Under the pieces are notes generated by a model. That model had not been told where the DNA came from, did no database searches, and worked only from the letters and a program-made list of their open reading frames with translations. Positions 1 through 8,354 of a stretch of DNA of 64,000 nt are shown in pieces; within the stretch, counting starts at the first letter, position 1; every line of letters starts with the position of its first letter. Location: positions 1,798,001-1,862,000 of the forward strand of contig NZ_VSWH01000001.1 in NCBI RefSeq assembly GCF_009602705.1. The letters run 5' to 3'. The translations under genes were made by a program, and so were the position numbers. This DNA is from Chryseobacterium vaccae. GTDB lineage: Bacteria > Bacteroidota > Bacteroidia > Flavobacteriales > Weeksellaceae.

Positions 1-2
1 AG

Positions 3-131
3 TATCTGGACAATGCTTTTCTGTGCATTATTGAGTGGCCGGAAGTGTATGAAGAAGAGCTTTACGGGCTTAATTATCACACAATGAGCATCATCAATAC
101 AGGTGATGAAAGAGAAATCACATTCGATTAA
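3..131 (+). CDS. tsaE: TsaE, C-terminal end (partial)
   Basis: Only the last 42 codons lie in the window; the gene starts upstream. The visible end runs YLDNAFLCIIEWPE and finishes with a short beta-strand segment, REITFD. This matches the C-terminus of TsaE (YjeE), the ATPase subunit of the complex making threonylcarbamoyl-A37 on ANN-decoding tRNAs, where a D-x-ahhhIEWPE motif precedes the last strands. The call rests on this short motif and on the neighbouring Ald-family gene in the same direction. A TATCTTTG promoter box at 140-147 begins just after the stop, so the next gene probably has its own start of transcription. Confidence 0.72.
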   Translation, partial: YLDNAFLCIIEWPEVYEEELYGLNYHTMSIINTGDEREITFD

Positions 132-201
132 ATATTGTGTATCTTTGCTTATTAATTCAATGGTAAAATAACGATCTGTAAGACCTAATTTAATTTAAAG
201 A

Positions 202-1395
202 ATGAGTACTACAAATATTTTTACTCCTTTCACTGAAGAAGAGCTGATGCCGAAAGAGGAAAAACTGGAGGTTATAAAAAAAGGGAAACAATTCAGTATT
301 GGGATTCCTAAAGAAACCTGTCTTAATGAGAGGAGAACCTGCATTACTCCGGACGCGGTACAGGTATTGGTAGAACACGGCCACGAAATTATTATAGAAG
401 CCGGTGCCGGAGAAGGCTCTTTTTTTACAGATCTTCAGTATTCTGAATCCGGAGCAAGGGTTACCAATGATCCAAAGGAAGCATTCGGACAGGATCTTAT
501 TTTAAAAATCAATCCTCCTACTGAGGATGAAATTGATTATATGAAACCTAATACGTATCTGGTTTCAGCACTTCAGATCAACCTGAGAGATAAAGATTAT
601 TTCTTAAAGCTTGCAGAGAAAAAGATCAATGCCATTGCTTTTGAATTTATTGTAGACGAATATAAACAGCTGGCTTTAGTACGACTGGTTGGCGAAATTG
701 CAGGAACCGTCTCTATTTTATATGCATCGGAACTGCTTGCCCTTTCAAACGGTTTAATGCTGGGAGGAATTACTGGAGTAAGACCTGCGGAAGTGGTTAT
801 TTTAGGAGCCGGAATCGTGGGTGAATTTGCTACCAAAGCAGCCATCGGACTCGGCGCCAGCGTGAGGGTTTTTGATAATTCCCTTTCAAAACTGAGAAGA
901 CTTCATACCCTTGTTGACAGCCGCGTTCCAACTTCTATCATTGATCCTAAAGAACTCAGCAAAAGCTTAAGACGTGCCGATGTAGTAATCGGGGCCCTTC
1001 CAAGACTGAATATGACGCCTATTGTTACAGAAGATATGGTAATGAATATGAAGAAGGGCAGCGTCATTATTGATATTACTATTGACAACGGTAAGGTCAT
1101 TGAAACTTCTGAGCTTACAACGATGGAAGATCCTTATATCATCAAACACGGTGTCATCCACTGCGGACTTCCGAATCTTACCTCAAGAATGCCGAGAACC
1201 ACCACGAAAGCGATCTCCAATTTCTTCCTTTCCTATATTCTTAATTATGATGAAGAAGGCGGTTTTGAAAATATGCTGATCCGCAAAAATGAAATGAAGC
1301 AGAGTTTATACATGTACAAAGGAAGGCATACGAAAAAGATCATCTGTGACCGTTTCGGACTGACTTACCACGATATCAATCTTTTAATTTTCTAA
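202..1395 (+). CDS. ald: Alanine dehydrogenase / PNT-family protein
   Basis: A 397-residue cytoplasmic protein of the alanine dehydrogenase/transhydrogenase alpha family, which interconverts L-alanine and pyruvate with NAD. The N-terminal catalytic domain shows IGIPKETCLNERRTCITP and the substrate-binding Lys in LILKINPP. The NAD Rossmann motif GAGIVG is near residue 204, and DITIDNG carries the usual Asp near residue 299. One odd point: the segment that in classical Ald reads TYLHLA (catalytic His) reads TYLVSALQ here, so the His is absent. Activity as a true alanine dehydrogenase is therefore uncertain, although this form is usually annotated that way in flavobacteria. A TATCTTTG promoter box lies at 140-147. 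The stop overlaps the next start (TAATG), so the two genes are probably co-translated. Confidence 0.8.
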   Translation: MSTTNIFTPFTEEELMPKEEKLEVIKKGKQFSIGIPKETCLNERRTCITPDAVQVLVEHGHEIIIEAGAGEGSFFTDLQYSESGARVTNDPKEAFGQDLILKINPPTEDEIDYMKPNTYLVSALQINLRDKDYFLKLAEKKINAIAFEFIVDEYKQLALVRLVGEIAGTVSILYASELLALSNGLMLGGITGVRPAEVVILGAGIVGEFATKAAIGLGASVRVFDNSLSKLRRLHTLVDSRVPTSIIDPKELSKSLRRADVVIGALPRLNMTPIVTEDMVMNMKKGSVIIDITIDNGKVIETSELTTMEDPYIIKHGVIHCGLPNLTSRMPRTTTKAISNFFLSYILNYDEEGGFENMLIRKNEMKQSLYMYKGRHTKKIICDRFGLTYHDINLLIF

Positions 1396-1766
1396 TGAAA
1401 AAACTGAAATTCTACCTGATAGGCCTTGTTCCGGGGCTCGTTATCGTATTTTTTATATTAAACAAAAAAGGAGCAAGCTGCAGCGGCTATCTGCCTAACA
1501 GCCGTGTTATTGCAGAAACTCTGTCCAAAGATTTCAATTATTCTGAGAACTTTAAGACCGAAATGAGTACTTATAAGATTGACGAAAAGTTTATCAAAGA
1601 CAGCATCATTACCAAAGGAAAGGTTGATTTTGACAGAAGCCACGCACAGAAAAAACCCTGTCCTGATTATGTCCTGACCTATCCTGAAAAGAACCCCGTA
1701 TACGAGATCACTTTTGAAAAATGTGAGGAAAATGCTACGCTGAACAGTCTGAAAAAACTTAGATAA
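1395..1766 (+). CDS. Conserved membrane-anchored hypothetical protein
   Basis: A 123-residue protein with one N-terminal membrane segment (about residues 5-22, YLIGLVPGLVIVFFIL) followed by a small periplasmic or cytoplasmic domain with three Cys (SCSGY, KKPC, EKCEE). It overlaps the stop of the Ald-family gene by one base, so it is translationally coupled to it. I do not recognise a characterised family with certainty; a DUF4258-like relationship is possible but not shown. Its function is unknown. Confidence 0.7.
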   Translation: MKKLKFYLIGLVPGLVIVFFILNKKGASCSGYLPNSRVIAETLSKDFNYSENFKTEMSTYKIDEKFIKDSIITKGKVDFDRSHAQKKPCPDYVLTYPEKNPVYEITFEKCEENATLNSLKKLR

Positions 1767-1875
1767 CTATTCTTTAAACGGCAGAAAACAACTTCCGGAC
1801 AGGAAAAAGTCATCTTTATTCTTTCACATAGTAAGCCTAACTTTTTTAATTTTGCATTACGCTAAATAACTATTT

Positions 1876-2646
1876 ATGGAAGGCAATTACTACATGATCC
1901 ACGATTATCTGATATTCATTGGAGTATTTGCTATTTTCTTTTTCCTGACCGTAAGCATTTATCTGTTCAGCCAAAACAGCAAGATCAAACAGCGAAATAC
2001 AAGACTTTCTGAAACGAATAAACTTATTGAACAGAAGCTGAATGAGGTTCAACTGGAGCATATCGGCACCAAGCTGAATCCGCATCTGTTTAAAAACATC
2101 CTCAATTCCGTTCAGTCACATGCCTATCAAACATATATGTCTCTGGATAAACTGGCGAATGTTCTGGATTATATTTTATACGAAAGCAACAACAAATTCG
2201 TCAGCCCGAAAGAAGAACTTAATTTCGCATTGAGTCTCATTGAGATCAATAAGATCAAAATCAATCCTCTTTTTGATTTCAGGATCAAATCCAGGATCAA
2301 CAAGTCTGATGCGGTATATGAAGAGAAAGTTTTTGCCCCGCTGATTTCTGTGGACCTTATTGAAAATGCATTCAAACATACTGATTTTCTGGCACAGGAT
2401 TCTTTCATTTCGATCTCTCTGGAGCTTGAAAACCGGATTTTCACGATGAAAGTCAGTAATAAAGCATCTTTAAAAAATATATTGGAAAAAGAAAAGAGCG
2501 GCTTTGGAAGCCAGTCTCTGGATCAAAGGCTGAAAATGATCTACAGCAATTTTTATCAGCTTGAAAAAAGTTCAAAAAATGGTATCTTCACCGCAGAATT
2601 AAAAATCAATTTAGGCGAATTCCATGATAAAATGCGTTATTCTTGA
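1876..2646 (+). CDS. LytS-type sensor histidine kinase (His_kinase family)
   Basis: A 256-residue histidine kinase of the PF06580 class. It has one N-terminal membrane helix (residues 10-29), a short coiled coil, the phosphoacceptor motif NPHLFKNILNSVQ near residue 70, and a degenerate HATPase domain with LIENAFKHT and GFGSQSLDQRL. There is no extracellular sensor domain, so the signal must come through the membrane helix or a partner. A TAATTTTG promoter box sits at 1847-1854. The 3' end overlaps the response regulator by 23 bp, which shows a two-gene operon. Such pairs in Bacteroidetes usually control envelope or secretion genes; the target here is not visible. Confidence 0.88.
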   Translation: MEGNYYMIHDYLIFIGVFAIFFFLTVSIYLFSQNSKIKQRNTRLSETNKLIEQKLNEVQLEHIGTKLNPHLFKNILNSVQSHAYQTYMSLDKLANVLDYILYESNNKFVSPKEELNFALSLIEINKIKINPLFDFRIKSRINKSDAVYEEKVFAPLISVDLIENAFKHTDFLAQDSFISISLELENRIFTMKVSNKASLKNILEKEKSGFGSQSLDQRLKMIYSNFYQLEKSSKNGIFTAELKINLGEFHDKMRYS

Positions 2647-3334
2647 TGATGAACTGCTGGCCATCAGCTATCTGAAACTCCTGTGTGAACAGATTGATCA
2701 TGTAGAAGTGGTAAAAGCATTCATTGATCCTAAGGTATTTTTAAATGAAATTAGCAGCATCGACTGCAATCTCTGTATTCTGGATATTGAAATGCCCGGA
2801 ATGACGGGGCTTCAGGTAGCCGAGCTGATTTCCGATTCCAAAAAGATCATTTTCACCACCGCTTACAAGGAATATGCTGCGGAAGCTTTTGACCTGAATG
2901 TGGTAGATTACGTAAGGAAACCTATCAAAAAAGAAAGACTGATCCAGGCCTTTGAAAAAGCAAAAGAACTCATCTCTGTACCTCTTAAAAAGGATTTTAT
3001 AGAATGGAATACCAATATCGGAAAAACCGTCATCTTTACGGAACAGATCGCCTACATCAAAACCTCTGAGATCGACAGCCGGGATAAAGACATCATCCTG
3101 AATGACGGAACGGCAATCGTTCTGAAAAACCTCAGCTTTAAAACCCTGCTGGAAATGCTTCCTGCCAAAGACTTCGCTCAGATCAATAAAAAAGAAATTA
3201 TTGCACTCTCTTCTATCAAAGTATTTTCCACCAACGAAATTATTACAACCATTCCTACTGAGGGAGATCATTTTCTAAAGCTGCCAATTGGAGAAGCCTA
3301 TAAAAATTCATTAATGGAACTCTTTGGAAAGTAG
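2624..3334 (+). CDS. LytTR response regulator
   Basis: A 236-residue response regulator. The receiver domain spans about residues 1-115, with the phosphoacceptor Asp in CILDIEMPGMTG (about residue 49), TTAYKEYAAEAF and the conserved Lys in DYVRKPI. A C-terminal LytTR DNA-binding domain follows (about residues 135-236: IAYIKTSEIDSRDKDIILNDG, then FAQINKKEIIAL). It is the partner of the overlapping LytS-type kinase and should bind promoter DNA when phosphorylated. Its targets are unknown. Confidence 0.9.
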   Translation: MIKCVILDDELLAISYLKLLCEQIDHVEVVKAFIDPKVFLNEISSIDCNLCILDIEMPGMTGLQVAELISDSKKIIFTTAYKEYAAEAFDLNVVDYVRKPIKKERLIQAFEKAKELISVPLKKDFIEWNTNIGKTVIFTEQIAYIKTSEIDSRDKDIILNDGTAIVLKNLSFKTLLEMLPAKDFAQINKKEIIALSSIKVFSTNEIITTIPTEGDHFLKLPIGEAYKNSLMELFGK

Positions 3335-3371
3335 ATTACCTTAAAAAAGATCAACATTTATTATTGATAAC

Positions 3372-3404
3372 CTTCATAACTTCCCTCTTCCAGCTCCCAG
3401 CTTC
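3372..3404 (+). repeat. Dispersed short repeat, copy 1
   Basis: A 33-bp block starting CTTCATAACTTCCCTCTTCC recurs almost unchanged at 39992-40024. A related inverted version lies at 39683-39720 (AGCTGGAAGCTGGAAGAGGG). All copies lie just downstream of or between genes. It is probably a dispersed intergenic element; no coding function is visible. The remainder of 3335-3548 holds only AT-rich DNA and the promoter of the next gene. Confidence 0.6.
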
Positions 3405-3548
3405 AAAGCGGTATTAATCAGAAATCCTTATCCCGAACTGAGATCAAATAGATTTTATTACATTTTTTGGAACATTCATTACATTTTCAAAAGAAGCGTA
3501 TCTAACATCAATATATTCTTATCAACTTTGCATTAAAATATTGGAATC

Positions 3549-5831
3549 ATGAATTGGGGGAAATACAGAAATTTAATTTTTTATATCGCAACTATAGCCT
3601 TTTTTTCCTGTCTGATGTACTTTTTCATCATAGAAGGTCAGACGTTGGAAATCAAGGAAAATATTGTTACGAAAACAAACACAGGCTCTACATGGGATAA
3701 TTTCCAGGAGTCTTTCAAAGCTAATCTTCACCATCCGCTGGCTCTTCTTCTTGCCCAGATTGTCACTATTATTATGGTAGCAAGACTTTTCGGATGGATT
3801 TGCATGAAGATCAAACAGCCCAGCGTAATCGGTGAAATGATTGCCGGAATTGTTCTGGGACCTTCCCTTTTAGGGATGTATTTCCCGGAATTCTCAGCTT
3901 TTCTTTTTCCTAAAGAATCATTAGGTAATCTTCAGTTTCTCAGTCAGATAGGCCTTATCCTCTTCATGTATATTGTAGGTATGGAACTGGACCTGAGCGT
4001 ATTGAGAAAAAAAGCACATGATGCAGTAGTCATCAGCCATGCCAGTATTATCATTCCTTTTGCTTTGGGGATCGGGCTTTCCTATTTTATTTACCAGGAA
4101 TTTTCACCGGATGGCATTCAGTTTACATCATTTGCCTTATTTATAGCCATTTCAATGAGTATTACCGCTTTTCCGGTACTGGCGAGGATCGTTCAGGAGA
4201 GAAATCTTCAGAAAACCAAGTTGGGAACCATTGTGATTACCTGTGCCGCGGCAGATGATATTACAGCATGGTGTATCCTTGCAGCGGTAATAGCCATTGT
4301 AAAGGCAGGATCTTTTACGAGTTCCATTTACGTGATCATCATGGCCATTGCTTATGTATTTTTAATGATTAAACTTGTAAGACCTTTCCTGAAAAGAGTC
4401 GGAGATCTTCAAGCCGGAAAAAATACCATCAGCAAACCTATGGTGGCCATTTTCTTCCTGACTCTTATTCTTTCTTCCTATGCTACTGAAGTAATTGGTA
4501 TTCATGCTTTATTCGGAGCTTTTATGGCCGGAGCCATTATGCCTGAAAATGCTAAATTCCGTACTCTTTTCATTGATAAAGTTGAAGATGTGGCCTTAGT
4601 GCTTCTTCTTCCACTGTTCTTTGTATTTACAGGCCTCCGTACACAGATTGGGCTTCTGAACGACAGCCATCTGTGGATGACGGCAGGATTGATTATTCTG
4701 ACTGCCGTAGTCGGGAAATTTGCAGGAAGTGCCCTGACCGCCAGATTTGTAGGGATCAACTGGAAAGAAAGCTTGACGATTGGTGCCCTGATGAATACCA
4801 GAGGATTGATGGAGCTCATTGTCCTGAACATAGGATATGATCTGGGCGTTTTAGGCCCTGAGATCTTTGCCATGCTTGTGATTATGGCTTTGTTTACAAC
4901 ATTTATGACCGGGCCGGCCCTTGATTTCATCAATTTTGTTTTTAAATCTAAAAAAAATACGGACGAAGAAACCCATGACAAAAACGAAGCAAAATACCGC
5001 GTATTGCTGTCATTTGATAAACCTGAATCCGGAAGCACTCTTCTGAAATTAGCTCACGACTTTACCCATAAAATGAACGGCAATAAGAGCATTACGGCTA
5101 TGAATATTGCTCCGGTTGACGAAATGCATGCCTATGATATTAATGAATATGAAGAAGCCCAGTTCAAAAATGTCATTGAAACCTCACATGACCTGAAACT
5201 GGAAGTCACCACTCTTTTCAAAGCTTCCACCGATATAGAACATGACCTTACCAGTATTTCCAATAAAGGAAATTATGACCTTCTCCTGATTATGCTGGGC
5301 AAATCGATGTATGAAGGAAGCCTTCTGGGAAGACTGCTTGGTTTTACCACAAAGATCATTAACCCTGAAAAGCTTCTGAACACGGTAAAAGGCAAAGGAA
5401 ATATTTTCAACAACTCTCCTTTTGACGATTTTACGCTACAGATTCTGGACAAAACCAATATTCCGGTGGGAATCATGGTAGAAAAAGATTTTACTTCTGC
5501 CGATAAGGTTTTTGTTCCGATCTTTAACCTCAGCGATTTTTACCTTCTGGAATATGCTAAAAGACTGATCAACAATAACAATTCTCAGATCATTATCTTG
5601 GATGCTGCAGGGCAGATCCGCAACAATATCGAGGTAAAAGAACTGATCAGAAGCATTGAACAGGTTGCTCCTAACCACATCACTTTATACAACGAAAAAA
5701 AGATAGAGAAAGAATTTCTGAATGGCCAGGACCTGATGCTGATCAGCAGCAAAAGCTGGAAAAACCTGATTGATACGAAAAGTCTGTGGCTGTCGGATAT
5801 TCCTTCAACATTGATTATTTCCAATCCATAA
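3549..5831 (+). CDS. CPA2-family cation:proton antiporter with C-terminal USP-like domain
   Basis: A 760-residue inner-membrane protein. A lone N-terminal helix is followed by about twelve membrane segments of the Na+/H+ exchanger (KefB/KefC-like) fold up to about residue 465. The twin Asp of the transport site is visible in CAAADDITAWC near residue 234. The C-terminal 290 residues are soluble and resemble a tandem universal-stress-protein-like domain (YRVLLSFDKPESGSTLLKLAHDF). It should exchange Na+ or K+ for protons and so serve pH and salt homeostasis. It is longer than the usual 400-600-residue transporter because of the regulatory tail. It appears monocistronic. Confidence 0.88.
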   Translation: MNWGKYRNLIFYIATIAFFSCLMYFFIIEGQTLEIKENIVTKTNTGSTWDNFQESFKANLHHPLALLLAQIVTIIMVARLFGWICMKIKQPSVIGEMIAGIVLGPSLLGMYFPEFSAFLFPKESLGNLQFLSQIGLILFMYIVGMELDLSVLRKKAHDAVVISHASIIIPFALGIGLSYFIYQEFSPDGIQFTSFALFIAISMSITAFPVLARIVQERNLQKTKLGTIVITCAAADDITAWCILAAVIAIVKAGSFTSSIYVIIMAIAYVFLMIKLVRPFLKRVGDLQAGKNTISKPMVAIFFLTLILSSYATEVIGIHALFGAFMAGAIMPENAKFRTLFIDKVEDVALVLLLPLFFVFTGLRTQIGLLNDSHLWMTAGLIILTAVVGKFAGSALTARFVGINWKESLTIGALMNTRGLMELIVLNIGYDLGVLGPEIFAMLVIMALFTTFMTGPALDFINFVFKSKKNTDEETHDKNEAKYRVLLSFDKPESGSTLLKLAHDFTHKMNGNKSITAMNIAPVDEMHAYDINEYEEAQFKNVIETSHDLKLEVTTLFKASTDIEHDLTSISNKGNYDLLLIMLGKSMYEGSLLGRLLGFTTKIINPEKLLNTVKGKGNIFNNSPFDDFTLQILDKTNIPVGIMVEKDFTSADKVFVPIFNLSDFYLLEYAKRLINNNNSQIIILDAAGQIRNNIEVKELIRSIEQVAPNHITLYNEKKIEKEFLNGQDLMLISSKSWKNLIDTKSLWLSDIPSTLIISNP

Positions 5832-5913
5832 AACAGAACAGTTCATTAGTCCATATCTTCCGGATTCAGTATTGTGATTAAAAACAGCTATATTTATCGT
5901 TCCAAAACAATAT

Positions 5914-6402
5914 ATGCTGATCAATACTGAAAACGGAACTGTAGAGCTGGCAGCATTCAATACCTTCCTGCAGAGGAGGATGCTGCTGGCACATCTGCAG
6001 CAGACTGACTTTTATAAATCCCGCTATCATAATATGTGGGATGTGAAAACGGGATACTTCTGGTATTATTTTAATGCCATCTCTGTTGAATGCTCCCAAC
6101 TCAGTTTTCAACTCTGCTTCCTGGAAGACCGTCTGGAAAGTATTCACATGAATACCTGGGAAGAGAAGGATGCTAAAACCTGGGATGAATGGACTGAAGA
6201 AAAAGAAATGCAGGTATTCTACCGGAATAATAAGTTCCTGTCCAAAATCCTTGAAATACCCCCTACCCGCAAAAGCAAAACACCTTACCCGCAGTGTACG
6301 TTTCATTTTTCGTGGGGAAATGTCTGGTCCGTTTATGATCCCCGAAGTGCCAGCAGTATTATGGGAATCAGCTATAATGAAGAAGTAACCCCGATAAAAT
6401 AG
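5914..6402 (+). CDS. Hypothetical protein
   Basis: A 162-residue soluble protein rich in aromatic residues (FYKSRYHNMWDVKTGYFWYYF). I recognise no domain. It lies 6 bp before a zinc-ribbon protein in the same direction, so the two probably form an operon. A longer antisense frame covers both (5878-6822 minus) but reads as low-complexity shadow sequence; the plus-strand pair, with its CxxC motifs, is the better model. Confidence 0.6.
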   Translation: MLINTENGTVELAAFNTFLQRRMLLAHLQQTDFYKSRYHNMWDVKTGYFWYYFNAISVECSQLSFQLCFLEDRLESIHMNTWEEKDAKTWDEWTEEKEMQVFYRNNKFLSKILEIPPTRKSKTPYPQCTFHFSWGNVWSVYDPRSASSIMGISYNEEVTPIK

Positions 6403-6408
6403 ATTAAT

Positions 6409-6942
6409 ATGTGCCAATATGCCATGATAGCCTACAAACCGCATTACGCATGTTTCAGCTGTCAGAAAACCTTTAAACGTCGTCTCCTGAAAGATGTAGA
6501 CAGGGATGCAGAAACTTCTACGGAAGCCAGATGCCCGGAATGCGGCGAACTTATGGCCAGTATGGGCAAGGATTTTAAATCTCCTCCAAAAAATGACGAT
6601 AAAAAGTGGCAGCATATACGCAGTTTGTATACGGTAGGAATTACTTTTCATTCCTGTGGATGTTCCGGCCCCGGATATATTCCCAATGATAAAGAAACCA
6701 CTATTTCTTACCTGAAACAGATTCGTTCCGGCTATGAAGAATCTTTGGTTTTCTGGAGAAACAGGACAGAGCCAGAGAGTAAAGAAGAACGCATAAAAGA
6801 CTACCAACGAAACTGGCATCAATTATCCGTTGTAAAATCCAATGCGGAAAAGCAGGGAGTAAGCAATCATGAGGGAATTGACTACTGGATTAAAAGGATC
6901 CACGAAGTGGAAGAACGGATAAAACTTGCTGAAAAAATGTAA
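6409..6942 (+). CDS. Zinc-ribbon hypothetical protein
   Basis: A 177-residue cytoplasmic protein with an N-terminal zinc ribbon: CFSCQKTF near residue 15 and CPECGEL near residue 45 give two CxxC knuckles. A third CGC motif (HSCGCSGPGY) is near residue 84, and the C-terminus is helical and charged. It could bind a nucleic acid or a protein partner, but no function is known. It follows the preceding hypothetical gene by 6 bp. Confidence 0.65.
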   Translation: MCQYAMIAYKPHYACFSCQKTFKRRLLKDVDRDAETSTEARCPECGELMASMGKDFKSPPKNDDKKWQHIRSLYTVGITFHSCGCSGPGYIPNDKETTISYLKQIRSGYEESLVFWRNRTEPESKEERIKDYQRNWHQLSVVKSNAEKQGVSNHEGIDYWIKRIHEVEERIKLAEKM

Positions 6943-7054
6943 GGATATAATCAATGTAACAATTTAACAATGTAGCAGTTTACCAATTCTTTGATTTTCT
7001 CAAACCAGGAATGATACTTCTTAAAACCCATTGTTATATTCTCAGACTGTTACA

Positions 7055-7699
7055 TTAATCCCTTAGTTTCAGAAGTTTCTCATATAACTCAGAAATCCGT
7101 TTTTGTTCTTCAGAAATATATTCACTGCTGAACGATGTTCCACGACTTTCAGTGTTTATGATATAGATGAGGTTACCCTTTTCAAAATAATTACGGCTTT
7201 CGGTTATTTTTGATTTCTTAAAATCAAAGACTTCCGTATCATTATTTTCTTTCATCGCTTTTTCATTATAATACAGCGGGCGGTTGTAATGATAATTTTT
7301 TTCGAAAACAAATGACAGTTTTCCATCCAGGAGATAATATTCGATAAATAGCTGCCCCATTTCTCCATATAATCTTGCCGTAATCTTTTCAATTTTTCCT
7401 TTCTGTTCATAAAATAAGGCCTCTCCGCCTTCAGCAGATTCTCCTTCTATATCTCTTTTTTGAACTGTTGTCCATTTCTTGATGGAATTAATTCTTTTGA
7501 AATTGGAGCGGATAGGTTTCAGGCGGTCTTTCAAATATTCATTACGTTCAATATCATTTTCGTTGAAGGCTTCTTTGATTTTTGCTGTATCTGAATGGAT
7601 TGACATTTTCCATACTGCCCTTTCAGTATATTCTTCCGCATGCATCAGGCTGAAGCTTCCGGCTGTTATCAATAATCCGTAGAAAATACTGTTTTTCAT
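7055..7699 (-). CDS. Secreted hypothetical protein
   Basis: A 214-residue protein with a signal peptide (MKNSIFYGLLITAGSFSLMHA, cleavage near residue 21), so it is exported to the periplasm or envelope. The mature part is charged and probably mostly beta, with no recognised domain. It is a single gene, convergent with the zinc-ribbon gene. Confidence 0.65.
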   Translation of the reverse strand: MKNSIFYGLLITAGSFSLMHAEEYTERAVWKMSIHSDTAKIKEAFNENDIERNEYLKDRLKPIRSNFKRINSIKKWTTVQKRDIEGESAEGGEALFYEQKGKIEKITARLYGEMGQLFIEYYLLDGKLSFVFEKNYHYNRPLYYNEKAMKENNDTEVFDFKKSKITESRNYFEKGNLIYIINTESRGTSFSSEYISEEQKRISELYEKLLKLRD

Positions 7700-8219
7700 A
7701 TTTTGATGTGTTTCGATACAGAAAGTCCCGTATTGGTTTATGCAAAGCTAGTAAAAACTTCTGCTCTGCTATATACTAAGTTAACAGATGTAAAACCGGA
7801 AGATTTATTTCTATGGATGCCTTAATTATTTTTTATTGCCACGAATAGACTAATTTTCCATGATGGTAGCGCAGATTTTATACTTCTCCTAAACTTTTAT
7901 TGGTTTTCAATATATGCTGATTTTAAAATCTATAAAGTTTGATTTGATGTGATTATTTCCCGCAGATCTCACAGATCTTTGCGAATATATTCATCTCGCA
8001 TTCTACAGATTTTTAAAAACTCTTATGTGAACTTCTTTAAACTTAGAAATCACTAAAGTGTAAAAATCTTTTGTGTCTGTTGTGGTTAAAATAATTTCCC
8101 ACAGATTCCTCAAATTTCACAGATGTTTACGGTATTTTTTTCTCAACAGATTTTACAGATGACCCAGATTTTTGCACAGCAATACATAAAAAAATATTCC
8201 AGATTTGAAAAATATTTTA
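7700..8219. other. Intergenic region with degenerate ACAGAT-type repeats
   Basis: About 520 bp without a supported gene. It is AT-rich and contains several copies of a loose motif (cgcagatctcacagat, cccacagatt, cagattttacagat). The same motif is found in other long gaps of this window (20640, 24780, 45500, 59700). It looks like decayed dispersed repeat material. Confidence 0.5.
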
Positions 8220-8227
8220 TACCTTCG
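8220..8227 (+). promoter_or_regulatory. Promoter -7 box of the tyrA leader
   Basis: TACCTTCG fits the Bacteroidetes TAnnTTTG element with one mismatch. It lies 5 nt before the GTG of the leader peptide, so that mRNA may be leaderless or nearly so. Confidence 0.55.
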
Positions 8228-8231
8228 CTTT

Positions 8232-8288
8232 GTGAATTTCAACAACGAAACATATTATTATAGAATTTTTGCCTCAGATCTGGGATAG
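8232..8288 (+). CDS. Tyr/Phe-rich leader peptide of tyrA
   Basis: An 18-codon open frame begins at GTG and reads (M)NFNNETYYYRIFASDLG before a TAG stop. Three consecutive Tyr codons (8253-8261) and two Phe codons lie ahead of a terminator hairpin (8314-8337) and the prephenate dehydrogenase gene. This is the layout of a ribosome-mediated transcription attenuator: stalling at the Tyr codons when charged tRNA-Tyr is scarce should prevent terminator formation. There is no in-frame ATG, so a GTG start very close to the transcription start is assumed. The regulatory role is inferred from composition and position. Confidence 0.68.
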   Translation: MNFNNETYYYRIFASDLG

Positions 8289-8313
8289 GGATTCTTATGA
8301 ACATAACTTAAAA

Positions 8314-8338
8314 CCTCGTCCTGGACGGGGTTTTTTTA
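8314..8338 (+). terminator. Attenuator terminator before tyrA
   Basis: The hairpin CCTCG/CGGGG, extendable through TCC/GGA, is followed by seven T and lies 17 bp before the tyrA start. Because it sits between the Tyr-rich leader and the gene, it is best read as an attenuator rather than the end of an upstream gene. Confidence 0.7.
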
Positions 8339-8354
8339 TTTTAAAATTTAAACG

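Noticed and set aside
2741..3271. 176-codon antisense frame within the LytTR gene
   Set aside because: It is fully inside a well-supported gene and lacks motifs or a promoter.
5878..6822. Antisense 314-codon frame on the minus strand
   Set aside because: It covers two plus-strand genes with better coding character (CxxC zinc-ribbon motifs, 6-bp spacing). Its translation is Phe/Ile-rich shadow sequence with no motif.
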